NCBI RefSeq assembly: GCF_001434915.1
Contig: NZ_AZEF01000022.1
Location: forward strand, 1-47,831
Direction of reading: 5' to 3'
DNA length: 47,831 nt
Source of the DNA: Liquorilactobacillus capillatus DSM 19910
Lineage (GTDB): Bacteria > Bacillota > Bacilli > Lactobacillales > Lactobacillaceae
Part shown: positions 15,789 through 28,011 of the stretch, one piece after another
Position numbering within the stretch: the first letter of the stretch is position 1
Layout: each line of letters opens with the position of its first letter
Notes under the pieces: model-generated
The model's input: only the letters and a program-made list of their open reading frames with translations
What the model was told of the DNA's origin: nothing
Databases searched by the model: none
Translations under genes and position numbers: made by a program

Positions 15789-17792
15789 CTAATTTTCTTT
15801 TTTTAGAATATCCAAAAGTTGTTCTCGTGCCTCATTAACCAAGACATTTTCCAACTGTGTTGCTGCATTAGAGAGATGTCCACCACCGCCAAGCCGTTCC
15901 ATCACGACTTGAACATTGACCTTGCCATTGCTTCGAGCCGATATTCCAATTTTACCATCCCTGCGTTGTGTAATAACAAACGAAGCTTCAACACCACTGA
16001 CAGTTAGCAAGGCATCTGCAGCTTGTGCAGCTGTCACTGGATCATAAACTTTATTTGCTTCCCCAGCACATAATGCAATGTGATCTCCAATAAATTCGAC
16101 CCGGTCGATCAAATGATTGCGTTGCAAAAAACTATCGGCATTTTCTTTCATGAAGTGTTGCGCAATCACCGAATCAGCTCCAACCGACCGTAAATAGCTG
16201 GCGGCATCAAATGTCCTTGTCCCTGTCCGTAAAGAAAATGATCTTGTATCTACAATAATCCCGGTCAACATGGCTGTTGCCTCAATCTTATTGATTGGCT
16301 CACTTTCCTTCGATTGGTACTCAAACATCTCGGTGATTAACTCACAAGTTGAAGATGCATATGGTTCAATATAAACCAGTACCGGATTTTCAGGAAATTC
16401 TTCTCCGCGACGATGGTGATCAATTACCATCACACGGTTAATCAGCTTCGTATAGAGCTCTTTGCTGGCTGAAATCGATGGCTTAGAGTGATCGACCATA
16501 ATCAGTAAACTTTGTTCAGTAGTCTTTTCTAGAGCTTCTTCAGTTGAAATAATTTTTCCTTTAATGTCAGGATACTGTTCAAGTTCTTCCATTAGGCGTT
16601 GAACATCAGAATGCAAGTTGTCCTTATCCAGCACAATCCAGCATTTTTTCTTATTCATGGCTGCAATTCTTCTGATACCCAGACATGCCCCAACAGAATC
16701 CATATCCGGTTGTTTATGCCCCATTACAAAAACCTGGTCTGCTTGACTCATTAATTCTTGCAGTGCCTGTGAAATCATGCGCGCACGAACACGAGTCCTT
16801 TTCTCCATTGGATTTGTCTTACCACCATAAAAACGAGCTTGTCCATTAGGTGTTTTTACAACAACCTGATCTCCCCCGCGCCCAAGCGCCAAATCTAAGT
16901 TACTTTGGGCTAAACGTGCTAAGGCAGCTAAATTATCATCTTCGTATGCAATTCCAATACTCAAAGTCAACGGAAAGTTCTGTTTTGAGGTTCGCTCACG
17001 AATCCTATCAAGAATTTTGAATTTCTCGTCCTCTAACTGTTTCAGAACACCTGTATATGCAACTACAAAGAAATGATCGTCGTCAACCCGTTTAAGATAC
17101 ATTTTAAAACGTCTTGCCCAGTTAGATAATTCATTAGTTACATAGTTACTGAGGTTAGAGACCTTCTTATCTGTCATTGTCTGAGTAACTTCATCGTAAT
17201 TATCCAAAAAGATTTGTCCAACGACCATTCCAGTATTCTGATCATGTTGTTCAATTTCAGCATAACGTGTAATATCCATCAAATAAACTGCATGAATATC
17301 CGTTTGGATCAACATTTGGAACCGATGTTCTCCCCATGCAACTTCTAGCGGACCTTTTTTCTTATAATTTTCCTTAATTAAAGAAGCTAATTCTTCATCC
17401 ACATCTGCAATTTTTTTCCCGAGCACTTCATTTTTACCAAAATACTTCTGCAAATACGGATTGATCCATTCTATTTCATCTTTTTCACTCAGGAACAAAA
17501 TACCGATCGGCATCTTGATTAAAGATTCCTGTTCACCGCGCTTAATACGATAAGATAAATCTGAAATATATTCATTTGTATCTTCCGTAATCTCTTTTAA
17601 CGTGAAGAAAGCCACTCCTATTGTTAAGAGAACCAAAACTAAGAGTATCAGTCCTAACACAGGGTTAACAATAAACGCCATTATCTCACAAACTATTGAG
17701 AGTAATAAAAGAAAGATGGCAATTAACATTATCTTTCTATTTTTCATAAAAGCCGGCAGATGCCAGAAATCCTTTGAAAAAATTTGTTTCAC
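15789..17792 (-). CDS. gdpP: Cyclic-di-AMP phosphodiesterase GdpP, 667 aa
   Basis: A membrane-bound enzyme that hydrolyses c-di-AMP to pApA, lowering a messenger that controls potassium uptake and cell-wall stress. Domain order: two N-terminal membrane helices (about 20-65), a PAS domain (about 85-165), a degenerate GGDEF domain (about 175-305), then DHH/DHHA1. The DHH part shows [34 protein letters not shown] and IVDTRSFS. The DHHA1 part has [16 protein letters not shown] start at the GTG at 17792 ([10 protein letters not shown], with GGGGAGA upstream). A longer frame begins 11 residues earlier without a site. It is usually paired with rplI, as here. Confidence 0.95.
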   Translation of the reverse strand: MKQIFSKDFWHLPAFMKNRKIMLIAIFLLLLSIVCEIMAFIVNPVLGLILLVLVLLTIGVAFFTLKEITEDTNEYISDLSYRIKRGEQESLIKMPIGILFLSEKDEIEWINPYLQKYFGKNEVLGKKIADVDEELASLIKENYKKKGPLEVAWGEHRFQMLIQTDIHAVYLMDITRYAEIEQHDQNTGMVVGQIFLDNYDEVTQTMTDKKVSNLSNYVTNELSNWARRFKMYLKRVDDDHFFVVAYTGVLKQLEDEKFKILDRIRERTSKQNFPLTLSIGIAYEDDNLAALARLAQSNLDLALGRGGDQVVVKTPNGQARFYGGKTNPMEKRTRVRARMISQALQELMSQADQVFVMGHKQPDMDSVGACLGIRRIAAMNKKKCWIVLDKDNLHSDVQRLMEELEQYPDIKGKIISTEEALEKTTEQSLLIMVDHSKPSISASKELYTKLINRVMVIDHHRRGEEFPENPVLVYIEPYASSTCELITEMFEYQSKESEPINKIEATAMLTGIIVDTRSFSLRTGTRTFDAASYLRSVGADSVIAQHFMKENADSFLQRNHLIDRVEFIGDHIALCAGEANKVYDPVTAAQAADALLTVSGVEASFVITQRRDGKIGISARSNGKVNVQVVMERLGGGGHLSNAATQLENVLVNEAREQLLDILKKEN

Positions 17793-17948
17793 TATTTTCT
17801 CCCCACATTCTGTAAATATTAACAAAAGCAGTTATTCGAAACGAAAGTCCTTTATTTTTCATCAGTACACAGCTTTATATAATAACATAAAACACCCATC
17901 GTGCTTTCTATTCTATCACAAACAGTCTTTTCTTACATCAGATACCAA

Positions 17949-17988
17949 AAAAGCTATACGCCAAACAATAGTTGGCTGTATAGCTTTT
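17949..17988. terminator. Bidirectional terminator between gdpP and pnuC
   Basis: AAAAGCTATACGCCAAAC and GTTGGCTGTATAGCTTTT form a long stem with T-runs on both strands, just after the pnuC stop. Confidence 0.75.
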
Positions 17989-18009
17989 CTTATTTTTATT
18001 AATTTATTA

Positions 18010-18774
18010 TTATGCCTGTGAATCTGTTCGAAACCAGCCATGGACACTAAAGAATGCATACAAATTATTTAAGAAAAAGACACTGTAACTAAAGATTAAA
18101 GCAAAGTTACCATCACCCTGTGTCATTGTCTGTATCCAAAGAGCTATGGTAAGTACAGAGCTGATTGTCCAAACATAAAACTGCTCGCGTTTCCGATTCA
18201 GCTCAAGTAATGAACCTGTAATTGCCATTGCAAGGTTTAAGCTATCCAAGAAAACACGCGGATCACTTGTTAAACTAAAGATGGCATGTAAGACTGCCCA
18301 AGCCGCTCCAAAGAAAACAATATATGCAATCCAGTCTAACCAGCTTTCAAACTTTTCAGCTTGAATATTATCATTCCACTTGGGATCTAAAATACAGAAA
18401 AAATCAAGAAAAATCAAATAACCAATTTGTTCCCAAGCACTTGCAAAATTTCCTGCCATAAAACCAACCGAAGCGATGCAGACCGCACTGACTGCACCAG
18501 CCCACCCCTGAATACCAGAGCGATTTGAAATTCCAATTACACAAGCTACAGAAAGGTTTGCACCCATAAAGGATATTATCGATTGCACCGGTGCAGTATT
18601 AAATGATTGCAATAAAGAAAAAACTTGCAAAATAAAATTAAAAATTAACAAGCCATAACTGAATCTTCCAAAACCGCGACATTGGTTTATCAGCCAACTG
18701 AAATAATCCTTTCGAAAAACATTTTTTGAATAGCTTGGTAAATTTGTTAAAACATCGATATAACGATTAAACAT
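18010..18774 (-). CDS. pnuC: Nicotinamide riboside transporter PnuC, 254 aa
   Basis: An integral membrane facilitator for nicotinamide riboside, feeding NAD salvage. Seven or so hydrophobic segments follow a 40-residue cytoplasmic N-terminus. The family stretches GISNRSGIQGWAGAVSAVCI and LELNRKREQFYVWTISS, the latter carrying the W-containing substrate motif of PnuC, are present. The ATG is preceded by GGAGGGGGAC at long spacing. It lies alone between gdpP and rpsR. No NAD or thiamin riboswitch was recognised in the 325 bp upstream, although a NiaR operator could be hidden there. Confidence 0.88.
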   Translation of the reverse strand: MFNRYIDVLTNLPSYSKNVFRKDYFSWLINQCRGFGRFSYGLLIFNFILQVFSLLQSFNTAPVQSIISFMGANLSVACVIGISNRSGIQGWAGAVSAVCIASVGFMAGNFASAWEQIGYLIFLDFFCILDPKWNDNIQAEKFESWLDWIAYIVFFGAAWAVLHAIFSLTSDPRVFLDSLNLAMAITGSLLELNRKREQFYVWTISSVLTIALWIQTMTQGDGNFALIFSYSVFFLNNLYAFFSVHGWFRTDSQA

Positions 18775-19050
18775 CTTGGTAACGTCCCCCTCCGAAATTT
18801 AGCCGTTTGGTTTAATCTTAGTTGTTATCTAGTTTCAGAAACTGAGGATAAACTACTAAAAAATCACTTACGAGCGGCTCACAATTTCCTATTATATGAC
18901 CAAATTTCCAAAAGAAAAGACTTGACATTTCAACATGTTGTATAATTAGCGTCAAACCGTACTATATATAGTATTAGAATTTAATTAGTTACGATTCAGT
19001 AGTATGTGAAAAAAAGCGTCTTGCTTAATGTAGTTACTTTCTAAAGATGA
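18775..19050. other. Intergenic region upstream of pnuC
   Basis: No gene was found. TTGACA (18922-18927) and TATAAT (18941-18946) occur on the plus strand but only 13 bp apart, too close for a normal promoter. The pnuC promoter must lie here but was not identified. Confidence 0.4.
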
Positions 19051-19053
19051 CAC

Positions 19054-19088
19054 AAAAAAAAGGTACGGAAAAAATCCGTACCCTTTTT
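19054..19088 (-). terminator. Terminator of rpsF-ssb-rpsR
   Basis: GGTACGGA/TCCGTACC stem with A- and T-runs on its sides, 12 bp past the rpsR stop. Confidence 0.85.
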
Positions 19089-19099
19089 TCTTAGTTTTA

Positions 19100-19336
19100 T
19101 TAATCTTCTGTAACAAATGGTAAAAAGCCCATGATCCGTGAGCGTTTAACTGCAATTGTTAAACGACGTTGGTTTTTAGCACTTGTCCCTGTTACTCGAC
19201 GAGGTAAAATCTTACCTCTTTCAGAGATAAAGCGTTTCAAAAGATCAGTATCTTTATAATCAATATATTCGATATGATTAGCTGCAATAAAATCAACTTT
19301 ACGACGGCGACGTCCGCCTCTGCGTTGTTGTGCCAT
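19100..19336 (-). CDS. rpsR: 30S ribosomal protein S18, 78 aa
   Basis: Small-subunit protein of the platform that binds with S6. Conserved stretches are the basic N-terminus [30 protein letters not shown] and [19 protein letters not shown]. It is the last gene of the conserved rpsF-ssb-rpsR operon, 19 bp after ssb, and is followed by a terminator. The ATG has GGGGAGGGAAAC upstream. Confidence 0.98.
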   Translation of the reverse strand: MAQQRRGGRRRRKVDFIAANHIEYIDYKDTDLLKRFISERGKILPRRVTGTSAKNQRRLTIAVKRSRIMGFLPFVTED

Positions 19337-19355
19337 TTAGTTTCCCTCCCCTATA

Positions 19356-19883
19356 TTAGAATGGTAGATCATCATCTGAAATATCTATTTGTTTCCCACT
19401 ATCAGCAAACGGATCAACATCTGTGTTGTTCTCCCGTGCCTTGGGTGGATTATTTTTCGTTGAATTTCCAAATAAATTATCATTATTTGGATTAGAACTA
19501 TTTTGAGAAGGAGCGGAACCCTGCGTATCAGCACCATGTTGTTGTTGGTAACGTTCAGATTGTGAACGAGACTCAAGTAATGAGAAACTATCAACAACAA
19601 TCTCGGTTACATAAACTCTATTTCCTTGCTGATTTTCGTATGAACGTGTTTGAATCCGCCCATCTACTCCGACCAATGAACCTTTATGGGTAAAGTTAGC
19701 GAAATTCTCTGCTGATTTACGCCAAATAACACAATTAATAAAGTCAGCTTCACGCTCTCCCTGCTGGTTCGTAAACTGGCGATTAACAGCAACTGTAAAA
19801 GTCGCAACAGCTACCCCATTGGCGGTATAACGCAAATCGGGATCACGTGTTAATCGACCTACAAGTATAGCTCTATTGATCAA
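19356..19883 (-). CDS. ssb: Single-stranded DNA-binding protein, 175 aa
   Basis: Tetrameric protein coating single-stranded DNA at forks and repair sites. The OB-fold domain spans about residues 1-108 ([20 protein letters not shown] and [18 protein letters not shown]). A Gln/Ser/Asn-rich linker follows, then the acidic tip ISDDDLPF that recruits partner proteins. The start is TTG at 19883, directly behind AAAGGAGG, which fits the family N-terminus. It is the middle gene of the rpsF operon. Confidence 0.97.
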   Translation of the reverse strand: MINRAILVGRLTRDPDLRYTANGVAVATFTVAVNRQFTNQQGEREADFINCVIWRKSAENFANFTHKGSLVGVDGRIQTRSYENQQGNRVYVTEIVVDSFSLLESRSQSERYQQQHGADTQGSAPSQNSSNPNNDNLFGNSTKNNPPKARENNTDVDPFADSGKQIDISDDDLPF

Positions 19884-19915
19884 GATTCCGTTCCTCCTTT
19901 TTTAATTCAAAATAA

Positions 19916-20203
19916 TTAAGCTTCGCGTTTAACTATCATGTGACGTAAGATTGCTTCGTTGATCTTAGCAAGACGATCAAATTCGTCAATTGCCTTGGCA
20001 TCGTCAGCTTTTACATTAGTGATGTGGTAAATACCTTCTGTAAAACCACCAATTTCGTAAGCAAAACGACGCTTAGACCAGTCTTTTGAATCTACGACTT
20101 CAGCACCGTTTTCTTTTAAAACTCCATCGAAACGTTCTACTAAAGCAGCTTTAGCAGCTTCATCGATAGCTGGGCTGATAATATAAGTAATTTCGTAAGT
20201 CAT
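19916..20203 (-). CDS. rpsF: 30S ribosomal protein S6, 95 aa
   Basis: Small-subunit protein that pairs with S18. The sequence starts [20 protein letters not shown] and contains [12 protein letters not shown] and the C-terminal [12 protein letters not shown]. The first gene of rpsF-ssb-rpsR, with a strong AGGAGGTG site and its own promoter upstream. Confidence 0.98.
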   Translation of the reverse strand: MTYEITYIISPAIDEAAKAALVERFDGVLKENGAEVVDSKDWSKRRFAYEIGGFTEGIYHITNVKADDAKAIDEFDRLAKINEAILRHMIVKREA

Positions 20204-20299
20204 GACTGTTTACACCTCCTTATGGACTATTGGCTCTTATTTTTTAAGAACAAGGAAAGTAATCTAATGCTATTTCTAGTTAGATACTAACGAATAAAA

Positions 20300-20328
20300 A
20301 TTATAACATTCAGTAATGAATAATGCAA
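20300..20328 (-). promoter_or_regulatory. Promoter of rpsF-ssb-rpsR
   Basis: On the minus strand TTGCAT (20328-20323), a 17-bp spacer and a perfect TATAAT (20305-20300), followed by a leader of about 95 nt. Confidence 0.75.
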
Positions 20329-20402
20329 GAGGACCCTCAGCTAATCTTACCACTGTTAAGTACGCAAGCTCGCTCAGAATCCTCTCAAAAAAATATTTAT
20401 TT

Positions 20403-22886
20403 TTAATCCGTTGTCTCTGTGTCTGTCTCTTTCGATTGTTCTTCTGTTTGTTCTGGATCTATTTCTACCTTAGCCATGGTTGAAACGACTGCATCCTCGT
20501 CAACTTTGATTAGATGGACACCTAAAGTTGCTCGTCCAGTTTGTGAGACACTATCGATGCTAAAACGGATCATTACACCTTTATCTGTAATCAGCATAAT
20601 GTCCTCTCCACCGCGAACAGTCGTCAATCCAGCCAAAGGCCCATTCTTCTTAGTAATATTGGCTGTTTTGATCCCCTTACCGCCACGACCCTTGATTGGA
20701 TATTCCTTCGCGGCAGTTTGTTTTCCAAAACCTTTTTCACTGATAACGAAGACATGGCTGTTAGGATGCAAAATATCAGCCCCTACGACATAGTCAGCTG
20801 TACGTAGCTTAATTCCACGCACGCCGGCAGCAGCACGCCCCATTGACCTCACAGCACCTTCAGCAAAGCTAACAGCATAGCCTAAATGGGTCCCAATAAT
20901 AATATTCCGGCTACCGTTAGTAATCTGAACACTAATTAATTCGTCTTCGTCTTTAAGTGTAATTGCCTTAAGACCATTACTCCTTATGTTCGAAAATTCA
21001 TCAACGGCTGTTCGTTTAACTATTCCTTGTCGTGTTGTAAAGAAGAGGTAGTTCTTTTGCCCTTCATTTTCCTTAGGCACATTGATTACCGCTTGAATCT
21101 TTTCACCAGAACCAATTCCTAACAAGTTAATGACTGGGATCCCTTTAGCGGTTCGACCGTATTCTGGAATCTCATAACCTTTCATTCGGTAAACTTTCCC
21201 CATATTAGTAAAAAAGAGAATTCCTTCATGAGTTGAAGTCGTAATTAAATGTTCGATGAAATCATCATCATGAACACCCATCCCTTGGACTCCGCGGCCG
21301 CCACGACGTTGTGACTTAAACTCGCTGATCGGTAGTCGCTTAATATAGCCATTATGAGTTAACGCGACAACAACTTCTTCTTCTTCGATTAAATCTTCAT
21401 CTTCAAGGCTTAAGACTTCACCAACCATCAGTTCAGTCCGCCGCTCATCACCATACTTCTCTTGAATCTCAAGTAATTCCTTGTAGATAATCTGATCGAT
21501 TCGTTCTTGATGAGCTAAGATATCTCTATAATCAGCAATAGCCTCCATCAGACGCTGATACTCATCTTCGATCTTATCACGTTCTAAGCCAGTCAGTTTG
21601 ACTAACCGCATATCCAAAATCGCCTGGGCTTGTTTATCTGATAATTGATATTCATCAATCAAGCGTGCTTTTGCAATTTCACCGCTCTTTGAACCACGAA
21701 TAATATTAATAATTGCATCAATATGGTCAAGTGCAATGCGTAAACCTTCTAAAATATGTGCTCTTGCTTGGGCTTTCTTTAATTCAAATTCTGTTCGCCG
21801 TCTGATAACACTCTCTTGGTGTTTTAAATAGTATTGCAAAATTTGTTTTAGATTTAAAATTCTTGGCGTTCCATTCACGATAGCCAACATGTTAAAACTA
21901 AAAGTAGTTTGCATCAGCGTCATTTTATACAGATTATTCAAAACGACCGAAGCACTCATATCTTTACGGATATCAATCGTAATTCGCATTCCTTCACGAT
22001 CAGATTCATCTCTGATATCGGTGATGCCCTCGATTTTTTTATCGCGTGCTAATTCGGCTATACGTTCAATCAATTTTGCCTTGTTGACCATATAAGGTAT
22101 TTCATGAACAACAATAACTTCCTTACCACTCTTTGTTTCTTCAATATCAACTTTTGCTCGTAATGTTACAGTTCCCTTCCCTGTTTCATAGGCTTTTCTT
22201 ATTCCTGATTTCCCCATAACGATTGCTCCGGTTGGGAAGTCCGGTCCCTTAATAGCTTCCATCAAATCAGCAGTCGTTGCCTCTGGGTTATCCATCAAAA
22301 TATGCAAACCAGAAATAACCTCATTCAAATTATGCGGCGGAATATTAGTGGTCATCCCAACTGCTATTCCAGTTGCACCGTTAACTAATAGATTAGGGAA
22401 CCGTGCTGGCAAAACCCGTGGTTCTCTTTCAGTACCATCATAGTTTTCTTTAAAATCAATTGTATTTTTATTAATGTCGCGCAGCATTTCAGTTGCAATC
22501 TTACTCATACGAGCTTCAGTATAACGCATCGCAGCAGCACCATCACCATCAACTGAGCCAAAGTTTCCGTGTCCGTCGACTAGCATATAGCGATAACTGA
22601 AGTCTTGCGCCATTCTTACCATTGATTCATAAATAGCTGAGTCCCCATGAGGATGATACTTCCCCATAACATCGCCGACAATTCTGGCTGATTTTTTATA
22701 TGGTTTGTCCGGTGAAACACCCAATTCATTCATCCCATATAAGATACGTCGGTGAACAGGTTTTAATCCGTCACGCACATCTGGCAGCGCACGCGCAACG
22801 ATGACACTCATCGCATAGTCTAAAAATGACTTGCGCATAATTCCAGATAAATCAGTTTTCTCAACTCGATTCGGTAATTCTACCAC
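20403..22886 (-). CDS. gyrA: DNA gyrase subunit A, 827 aa
   Basis: Breakage-reunion subunit of gyrase, which introduces negative supercoils. The active-site Tyr122 sits in [10 protein letters not shown]. The quinolone-determining region [10 protein letters not shown] carries Ser83 and Glu87, the susceptible-type residues. The C-terminal beta-pinwheel carries the GyrA-box ([12 protein letters not shown]), and an acidic tail ([16 protein letters not shown]) ends the protein. Start is GTG at 22886 with AGGAGGTAGG. It lies 75 bp after gyrB in the usual gyrB-gyrA order. Confidence 0.98.
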   Translation of the reverse strand: MVELPNRVEKTDLSGIMRKSFLDYAMSVIVARALPDVRDGLKPVHRRILYGMNELGVSPDKPYKKSARIVGDVMGKYHPHGDSAIYESMVRMAQDFSYRYMLVDGHGNFGSVDGDGAAAMRYTEARMSKIATEMLRDINKNTIDFKENYDGTEREPRVLPARFPNLLVNGATGIAVGMTTNIPPHNLNEVISGLHILMDNPEATTADLMEAIKGPDFPTGAIVMGKSGIRKAYETGKGTVTLRAKVDIEETKSGKEVIVVHEIPYMVNKAKLIERIAELARDKKIEGITDIRDESDREGMRITIDIRKDMSASVVLNNLYKMTLMQTTFSFNMLAIVNGTPRILNLKQILQYYLKHQESVIRRRTEFELKKAQARAHILEGLRIALDHIDAIINIIRGSKSGEIAKARLIDEYQLSDKQAQAILDMRLVKLTGLERDKIEDEYQRLMEAIADYRDILAHQERIDQIIYKELLEIQEKYGDERRTELMVGEVLSLEDEDLIEEEEVVVALTHNGYIKRLPISEFKSQRRGGRGVQGMGVHDDDFIEHLITTSTHEGILFFTNMGKVYRMKGYEIPEYGRTAKGIPVINLLGIGSGEKIQAVINVPKENEGQKNYLFFTTRQGIVKRTAVDEFSNIRSNGLKAITLKDEDELISVQITNGSRNIIIGTHLGYAVSFAEGAVRSMGRAAAGVRGIKLRTADYVVGADILHPNSHVFVISEKGFGKQTAAKEYPIKGRGGKGIKTANITKKNGPLAGLTTVRGGEDIMLITDKGVMIRFSIDSVSQTGRATLGVHLIKVDEDAVVSTMAKVEIDPEQTEEQSKETDTETTD

Positions 22887-22961
22887 TATTCCTACCTCCT
22901 ACTTCTAGACCATTAAGGGTACACCTAGGCAACTTTCTTCATCATTTCCCAGGAAATATTT

Positions 22962-24926
<1,965 letters not shown>

Positions 24927-24958
24927 TCAAAGTAGTTATTAAACAAAATATTCTGCGA

Positions 24959-26083
24959 CTACTCTTCTTCCTGCAACACTACTTTCCCCTGCGTGATTTT
25001 AAATATTTTAGGATCATTGATTAACTGTCTTGTTACCTCACTCAAACTAGGCGTTGTCAGGAATGTCTGCACCTTATTTTGAATCGTTTTTAAAAGGTGT
25101 GTCTGGCGGTCACCATCAAGCTCGGATAATACATCATCCAATAATAAAATGGGATATTCACCCGTCTCATCTCTCATCAATTCAATCTCTGCTAATTTAA
25201 CAGCCAGAGCTGTTGTCCGTTGTTGACCTTGCGATCCATAAGTTTGAACATTCCTTGTATTAATTAAAAAACGGACATCATCACGATGAGGCCCATAGAG
25301 CGTCGTTCCCTGAAAAATCTCTTTTTTGCTATTTTCTGTTAAATATCGCCGCATTTTTTGATATAACTCTTCAACCGTCTTGTCCATAACTCCTGTCACG
25401 CTAGATTCATACTCAAATGTCAGTTTTTCCTTAGATTGCGTGATATCTTTTTGAATATCTTGGGCATAGCGCTCGAGCTTAGCTAAGAATTTTAACCGAC
25501 GGACAACGATTTCAGCTCCAAATGCTGCTAACTGATCCGACAATACTTCCAGTAAAACTAGATCGGTTGTTTTCTTAGCTTGTATTTGTTTTAAATATTT
25601 ATTTCGCTGTTTTAAAACCGCCTTGTACTGGCTTAAGTTATGTAAGTAATGGGGGTCGATTTGCCCAAACTCCATATCAATAAACTTTCTTCGTACAGAC
25701 GGTGCTCCCTTCACAAGAGATAGATCTTCAGGCGCAAACAAAATAACGTTCAATTGCCCAATATATTGTGAAAGACGAGCTTGTTCTAGATGATTTGCTT
25801 TTGCTTTTTTACCTTTTTTACTTAGAATCAATTCCAGTTTTAGTTTGCCTAACTTACGTTCAACTTCACCGGAAATAATAGCTGTTTCCTGTTTAAACAT
25901 CAGCAACTCTCGCTCATTGCTTGTCCGGTGACTTCTTGTCATGGCAAGAACATAAATCGCTTCAAGTAGATTCGTTTTGCCTTGTGCATTTTCACCAATC
26001 AACACATTGACTTGTGGAGAAAAAGAAAGTTCGACATTCTGATAATTTCGAAAGTTTTTCAACGTTAATTTATCTAGATACAT
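24959..26083 (-). CDS. recF: DNA repair and recombination ATPase RecF, 374 aa
   Basis: SMC-like ATPase that helps load RecA at single-strand gaps. The N-terminus MYLDKLTLKNFRNYQ leads to Walker A (GENAQGKTNLLEA). The signature YGSQGQQRTTALAVKLAE and Walker B (PILLLDDVLSELD) follow. The gene overlaps yaaA by one base (TAATG), consistent with translational coupling in dnaN/yaaA-recF-gyrB order. Confidence 0.97.
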   Translation of the reverse strand: MYLDKLTLKNFRNYQNVELSFSPQVNVLIGENAQGKTNLLEAIYVLAMTRSHRTSNERELLMFKQETAIISGEVERKLGKLKLELILSKKGKKAKANHLEQARLSQYIGQLNVILFAPEDLSLVKGAPSVRRKFIDMEFGQIDPHYLHNLSQYKAVLKQRNKYLKQIQAKKTTDLVLLEVLSDQLAAFGAEIVVRRLKFLAKLERYAQDIQKDITQSKEKLTFEYESSVTGVMDKTVEELYQKMRRYLTENSKKEIFQGTTLYGPHRDDVRFLINTRNVQTYGSQGQQRTTALAVKLAEIELMRDETGEYPILLLDDVLSELDGDRQTHLLKTIQNKVQTFLTTPSLSEVTRQLINDPKIFKITQGKVVLQEEE

Positions 26084-26313
26084 TATTTTCTCTGGTTTTG
26101 CGAAGACATATAAAAAATTCCCATATCTGGAACTTCAACCTTATCTCCAGCGTACAGCTTACGGCCGCGACGTGTTTCAAGTTCACCGTTAACAAATATT
26201 TCATTTTCTTGCAAAAACCACTTTGCTTGTCCCCCTGAGTCAATAATTCCTGCTATCTTTAAAAATTGTCCCAGCGTTATGTACTCTGTTCTTAGAAAAA
26301 TTTCTTTTTCCAA
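26083..26313 (-). CDS. yaaA: S4-domain protein YaaA, 76 aa
   Basis: A small RNA-binding protein of the S4 family found between dnaN and recF in most Firmicutes. The S4 fold is visible in ITLGQFLKIAGIIDSGGQAK and VNGELETRRGRKLYAGD. Start is TTG at 26313 with AAAGGTAGG upstream at long spacing. Its function is linked to ribosome or RNA binding by family membership only. Confidence 0.93.
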   Translation of the reverse strand: MEKEIFLRTEYITLGQFLKIAGIIDSGGQAKWFLQENEIFVNGELETRRGRKLYAGDKVEVPDMGIFYMSSQNQRK

Positions 26314-26344
26314 CGGACGTCACCTACCTTTAACTTGTACCATA

Positions 26345-26373
26345 ATTATAACCTTTTTTTTAATAAAAAACAA
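26345..26373 (-). promoter_or_regulatory. Promoter of yaaA-recF-gyrB
   Basis: On the minus strand TTGTTT (26373-26368), a 17-bp spacer and TATAAT (26350-26345), about 32 bp before the yaaA start. Confidence 0.7.
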
Positions 26374-26458
26374 TTTTACAAAGCTCATATAAGCCTTCAG
26401 AGGCATTTTAAGTATTCTGAATGGTATTACACTAAGGTGATAAAAAAACGTCCATAAA

Positions 26459-26517
26459 CTAATTTAATTACAAATTAGCTTATGCTAAAGAGGGCGCGTA
26501 CAGTCTTTAGTTTTTTT
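26459..26517 (+). promoter_or_regulatory. Overlapping hairpins ending in a T-tract, function unknown
   Basis: Three stems share segments: CTAATTT/AAATTAG (26459-26478), TTAGC/GCTAA (26475-26488), and CTAAAGA/TCTTTAG (26485-26510) followed by seven T's. Each adjacent pair is mutually exclusive, like an attenuator. No plus-strand gene follows. The rest of the 390-bp gap between dnaN and yaaA holds no gene. Confidence 0.45.
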
Positions 26518-26618
26518 ATCTGTCACGATTCATAGCTATTCAAAAGCAATTTAGTCATTGTAATTTAAAATTGCCTTCAAAAAAATATTTTTAATCAACC
26601 TAAAATAATCATAAAAAA

Positions 26619-26653
26619 GGACCCGGTCAAAAATTATATTTTGATCCAAGCCC
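26619..26653 (-). terminator. Terminator of dnaA-dnaN
   Basis: On the minus strand GGGCTTGG(A)TCAAAA pairs with TTTTGACCGGGTCC (some G-U pairs), followed by a T-tract. Confidence 0.65.
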
Positions 26654-26707
26654 TCTCTTTCAAATAAATTAGTTTTTAATAAACATTCGACTACTTAAAT
26701 TAGCCTA

Positions 26708-27847
26708 CTAAAAAGTTCTAACTGGAGTGATTAACTGGATAAAGTGTTCATGGTCTTCACTCGGTACTAGCGTAAATGGACGCAAAGGTTTGGTGAATGC
26801 AACTGTTACCGTGGTTTGGCCAAATGAACGCAGTGCATCTTTCATATAGTCCGGGTTAAATGATATCTCCAATGTGTTGCCCGTTAAATTTTGAAATTTT
26901 AATGATTCTTCAACATTCCCAATTTCTGGTGAGTTGCTGTAAATCGTTGCTTTTTGTTCTGGTACCTGCAAGGAAAGTTTCACAATATTATTATGACTTT
27001 CATGTGAAAGCAGAGATGCACGTTCAATTGATGATAAGAACTCAACTGCATTAAATTCAATCGTTGTTTCTGAGTTTTGTGGGATCAACCGTTCGGTATC
27101 CGGGTAATTTCCTTCTAACAAGCGTGAATAAAATGATGTTTTACCAAAAACAAAAAGTATTTGATTTTCTGAAATACGTAATTCAACATCACTTGAATCA
27201 TCTGGTAACATTTTGGCTAACTCATTCAATGATTTCCCAGGAATAATAATATCGTAGGCATTGGCTTGTGCACTTTCAATCGTTAGCTTCCGTTGACTCA
27301 AACGATGGCTATCTGTTGCGACTGCCATGAGCTTGTTATCCTTAATTACAAGATGGATTCCTGTCAATATAGGTCGGCTTTCCTGATTGGAAACGGCAAT
27401 AACTGTTTGACTAATAATCTGTTTTAAAATATCACTTGCCAATGATAGATGTTGTTCGGCATCTATTTCTGGAAGATGTGGATAATTGTCAGCATCTAAG
27501 CCTTTAATTGTAAATGATGCTTGTCCGGAAGTTATTTCTGTTTGATAATTATCAGTTACTTTAATTGTTAAAATAGCTTCAGGTAATTTTTTGATGATTT
27601 CACTGAAAAATCGTGCCGGTAAAACTATTTTGCCAGGTTCTTCAATTTGGAGTTCTGCACTTTCATCATCAACAGCGATAAAAGTTTCAATTGAGATATC
27701 AGCATTGCTTCCAGTTAAGGTCAACCCTTGTGCAGATAAAGATAATTTGAGTCCGGTTAGAATTGGAATAGTGGTTTTCGATGAAATTGCTCGTTGAACA
27801 TCGGTTAAACTTTTTATGAAATTAGTACGGTTAACTGTAAATTGCAT
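26708..27847 (-). CDS. dnaN: DNA polymerase III beta sliding clamp, 379 aa
   Basis: Ring-shaped dimer that tethers polymerase III to DNA. Three repeated clamp domains of about 125 residues each are present. They contain family stretches such as NRTNFIKSLTDVQRAISSKT, PILTGIHLVIKDNKLMAVAT and SHRLSQRKL, and the C-terminal end is FIQLITPVRTF. The ATG is preceded by CAGGAGGCTCTT. It follows dnaA across the unwinding region of oriC. Confidence 0.98.
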   Translation of the reverse strand: MQFTVNRTNFIKSLTDVQRAISSKTTIPILTGLKLSLSAQGLTLTGSNADISIETFIAVDDESAELQIEEPGKIVLPARFFSEIIKKLPEAILTIKVTDNYQTEITSGQASFTIKGLDADNYPHLPEIDAEQHLSLASDILKQIISQTVIAVSNQESRPILTGIHLVIKDNKLMAVATDSHRLSQRKLTIESAQANAYDIIIPGKSLNELAKMLPDDSSDVELRISENQILFVFGKTSFYSRLLEGNYPDTERLIPQNSETTIEFNAVEFLSSIERASLLSHESHNNIVKLSLQVPEQKATIYSNSPEIGNVEESLKFQNLTGNTLEISFNPDYMKDALRSFGQTTVTVAFTKPLRPFTLVPSEDHEHFIQLITPVRTF

Positions 27848-27860
27848 AAGAGCCTCCTGT

Positions 27861-28005
27861 AATTATATTTATTAATAATAAAAGATAGTAATAGTAGTAG
27901 GGGCTGTGGAAGCTGTGGATAACTTAAAAGGCGCTTGAATTATTGAGATTTCCACATGTTGATATCCTGTGTATAAATACGCCTTTTTATCCACACTTGT
28001 CCACA
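27861..28005. other. oriC unwinding region (incC-like) between dnaA and dnaN
   Basis: Read on the minus strand this is TTATCCACA (27922-27914), an adjacent half-box CTTCCACA, a GCCCC stretch, the DnaA-trio series (TAG TAA TAG TAG TAG on the plus strand, 27886-27900), then an AT-rich tract (27861-27885). The order matches the B. subtilis basal unwinding system. More boxes lie at 27968-27976 (TGTGTATAA), 27987-27995 (TTATCCACA) and 27997-28005 (TTGTCCACA). Confidence 0.85.
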
Positions 28006-28011
28006 GAACGA

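Noticed and set aside
18922-18946. TTGACA and TATAAT on the plus strand upstream of pnuC
   Set aside because: The spacer is only 13 bp and no plus-strand gene follows.
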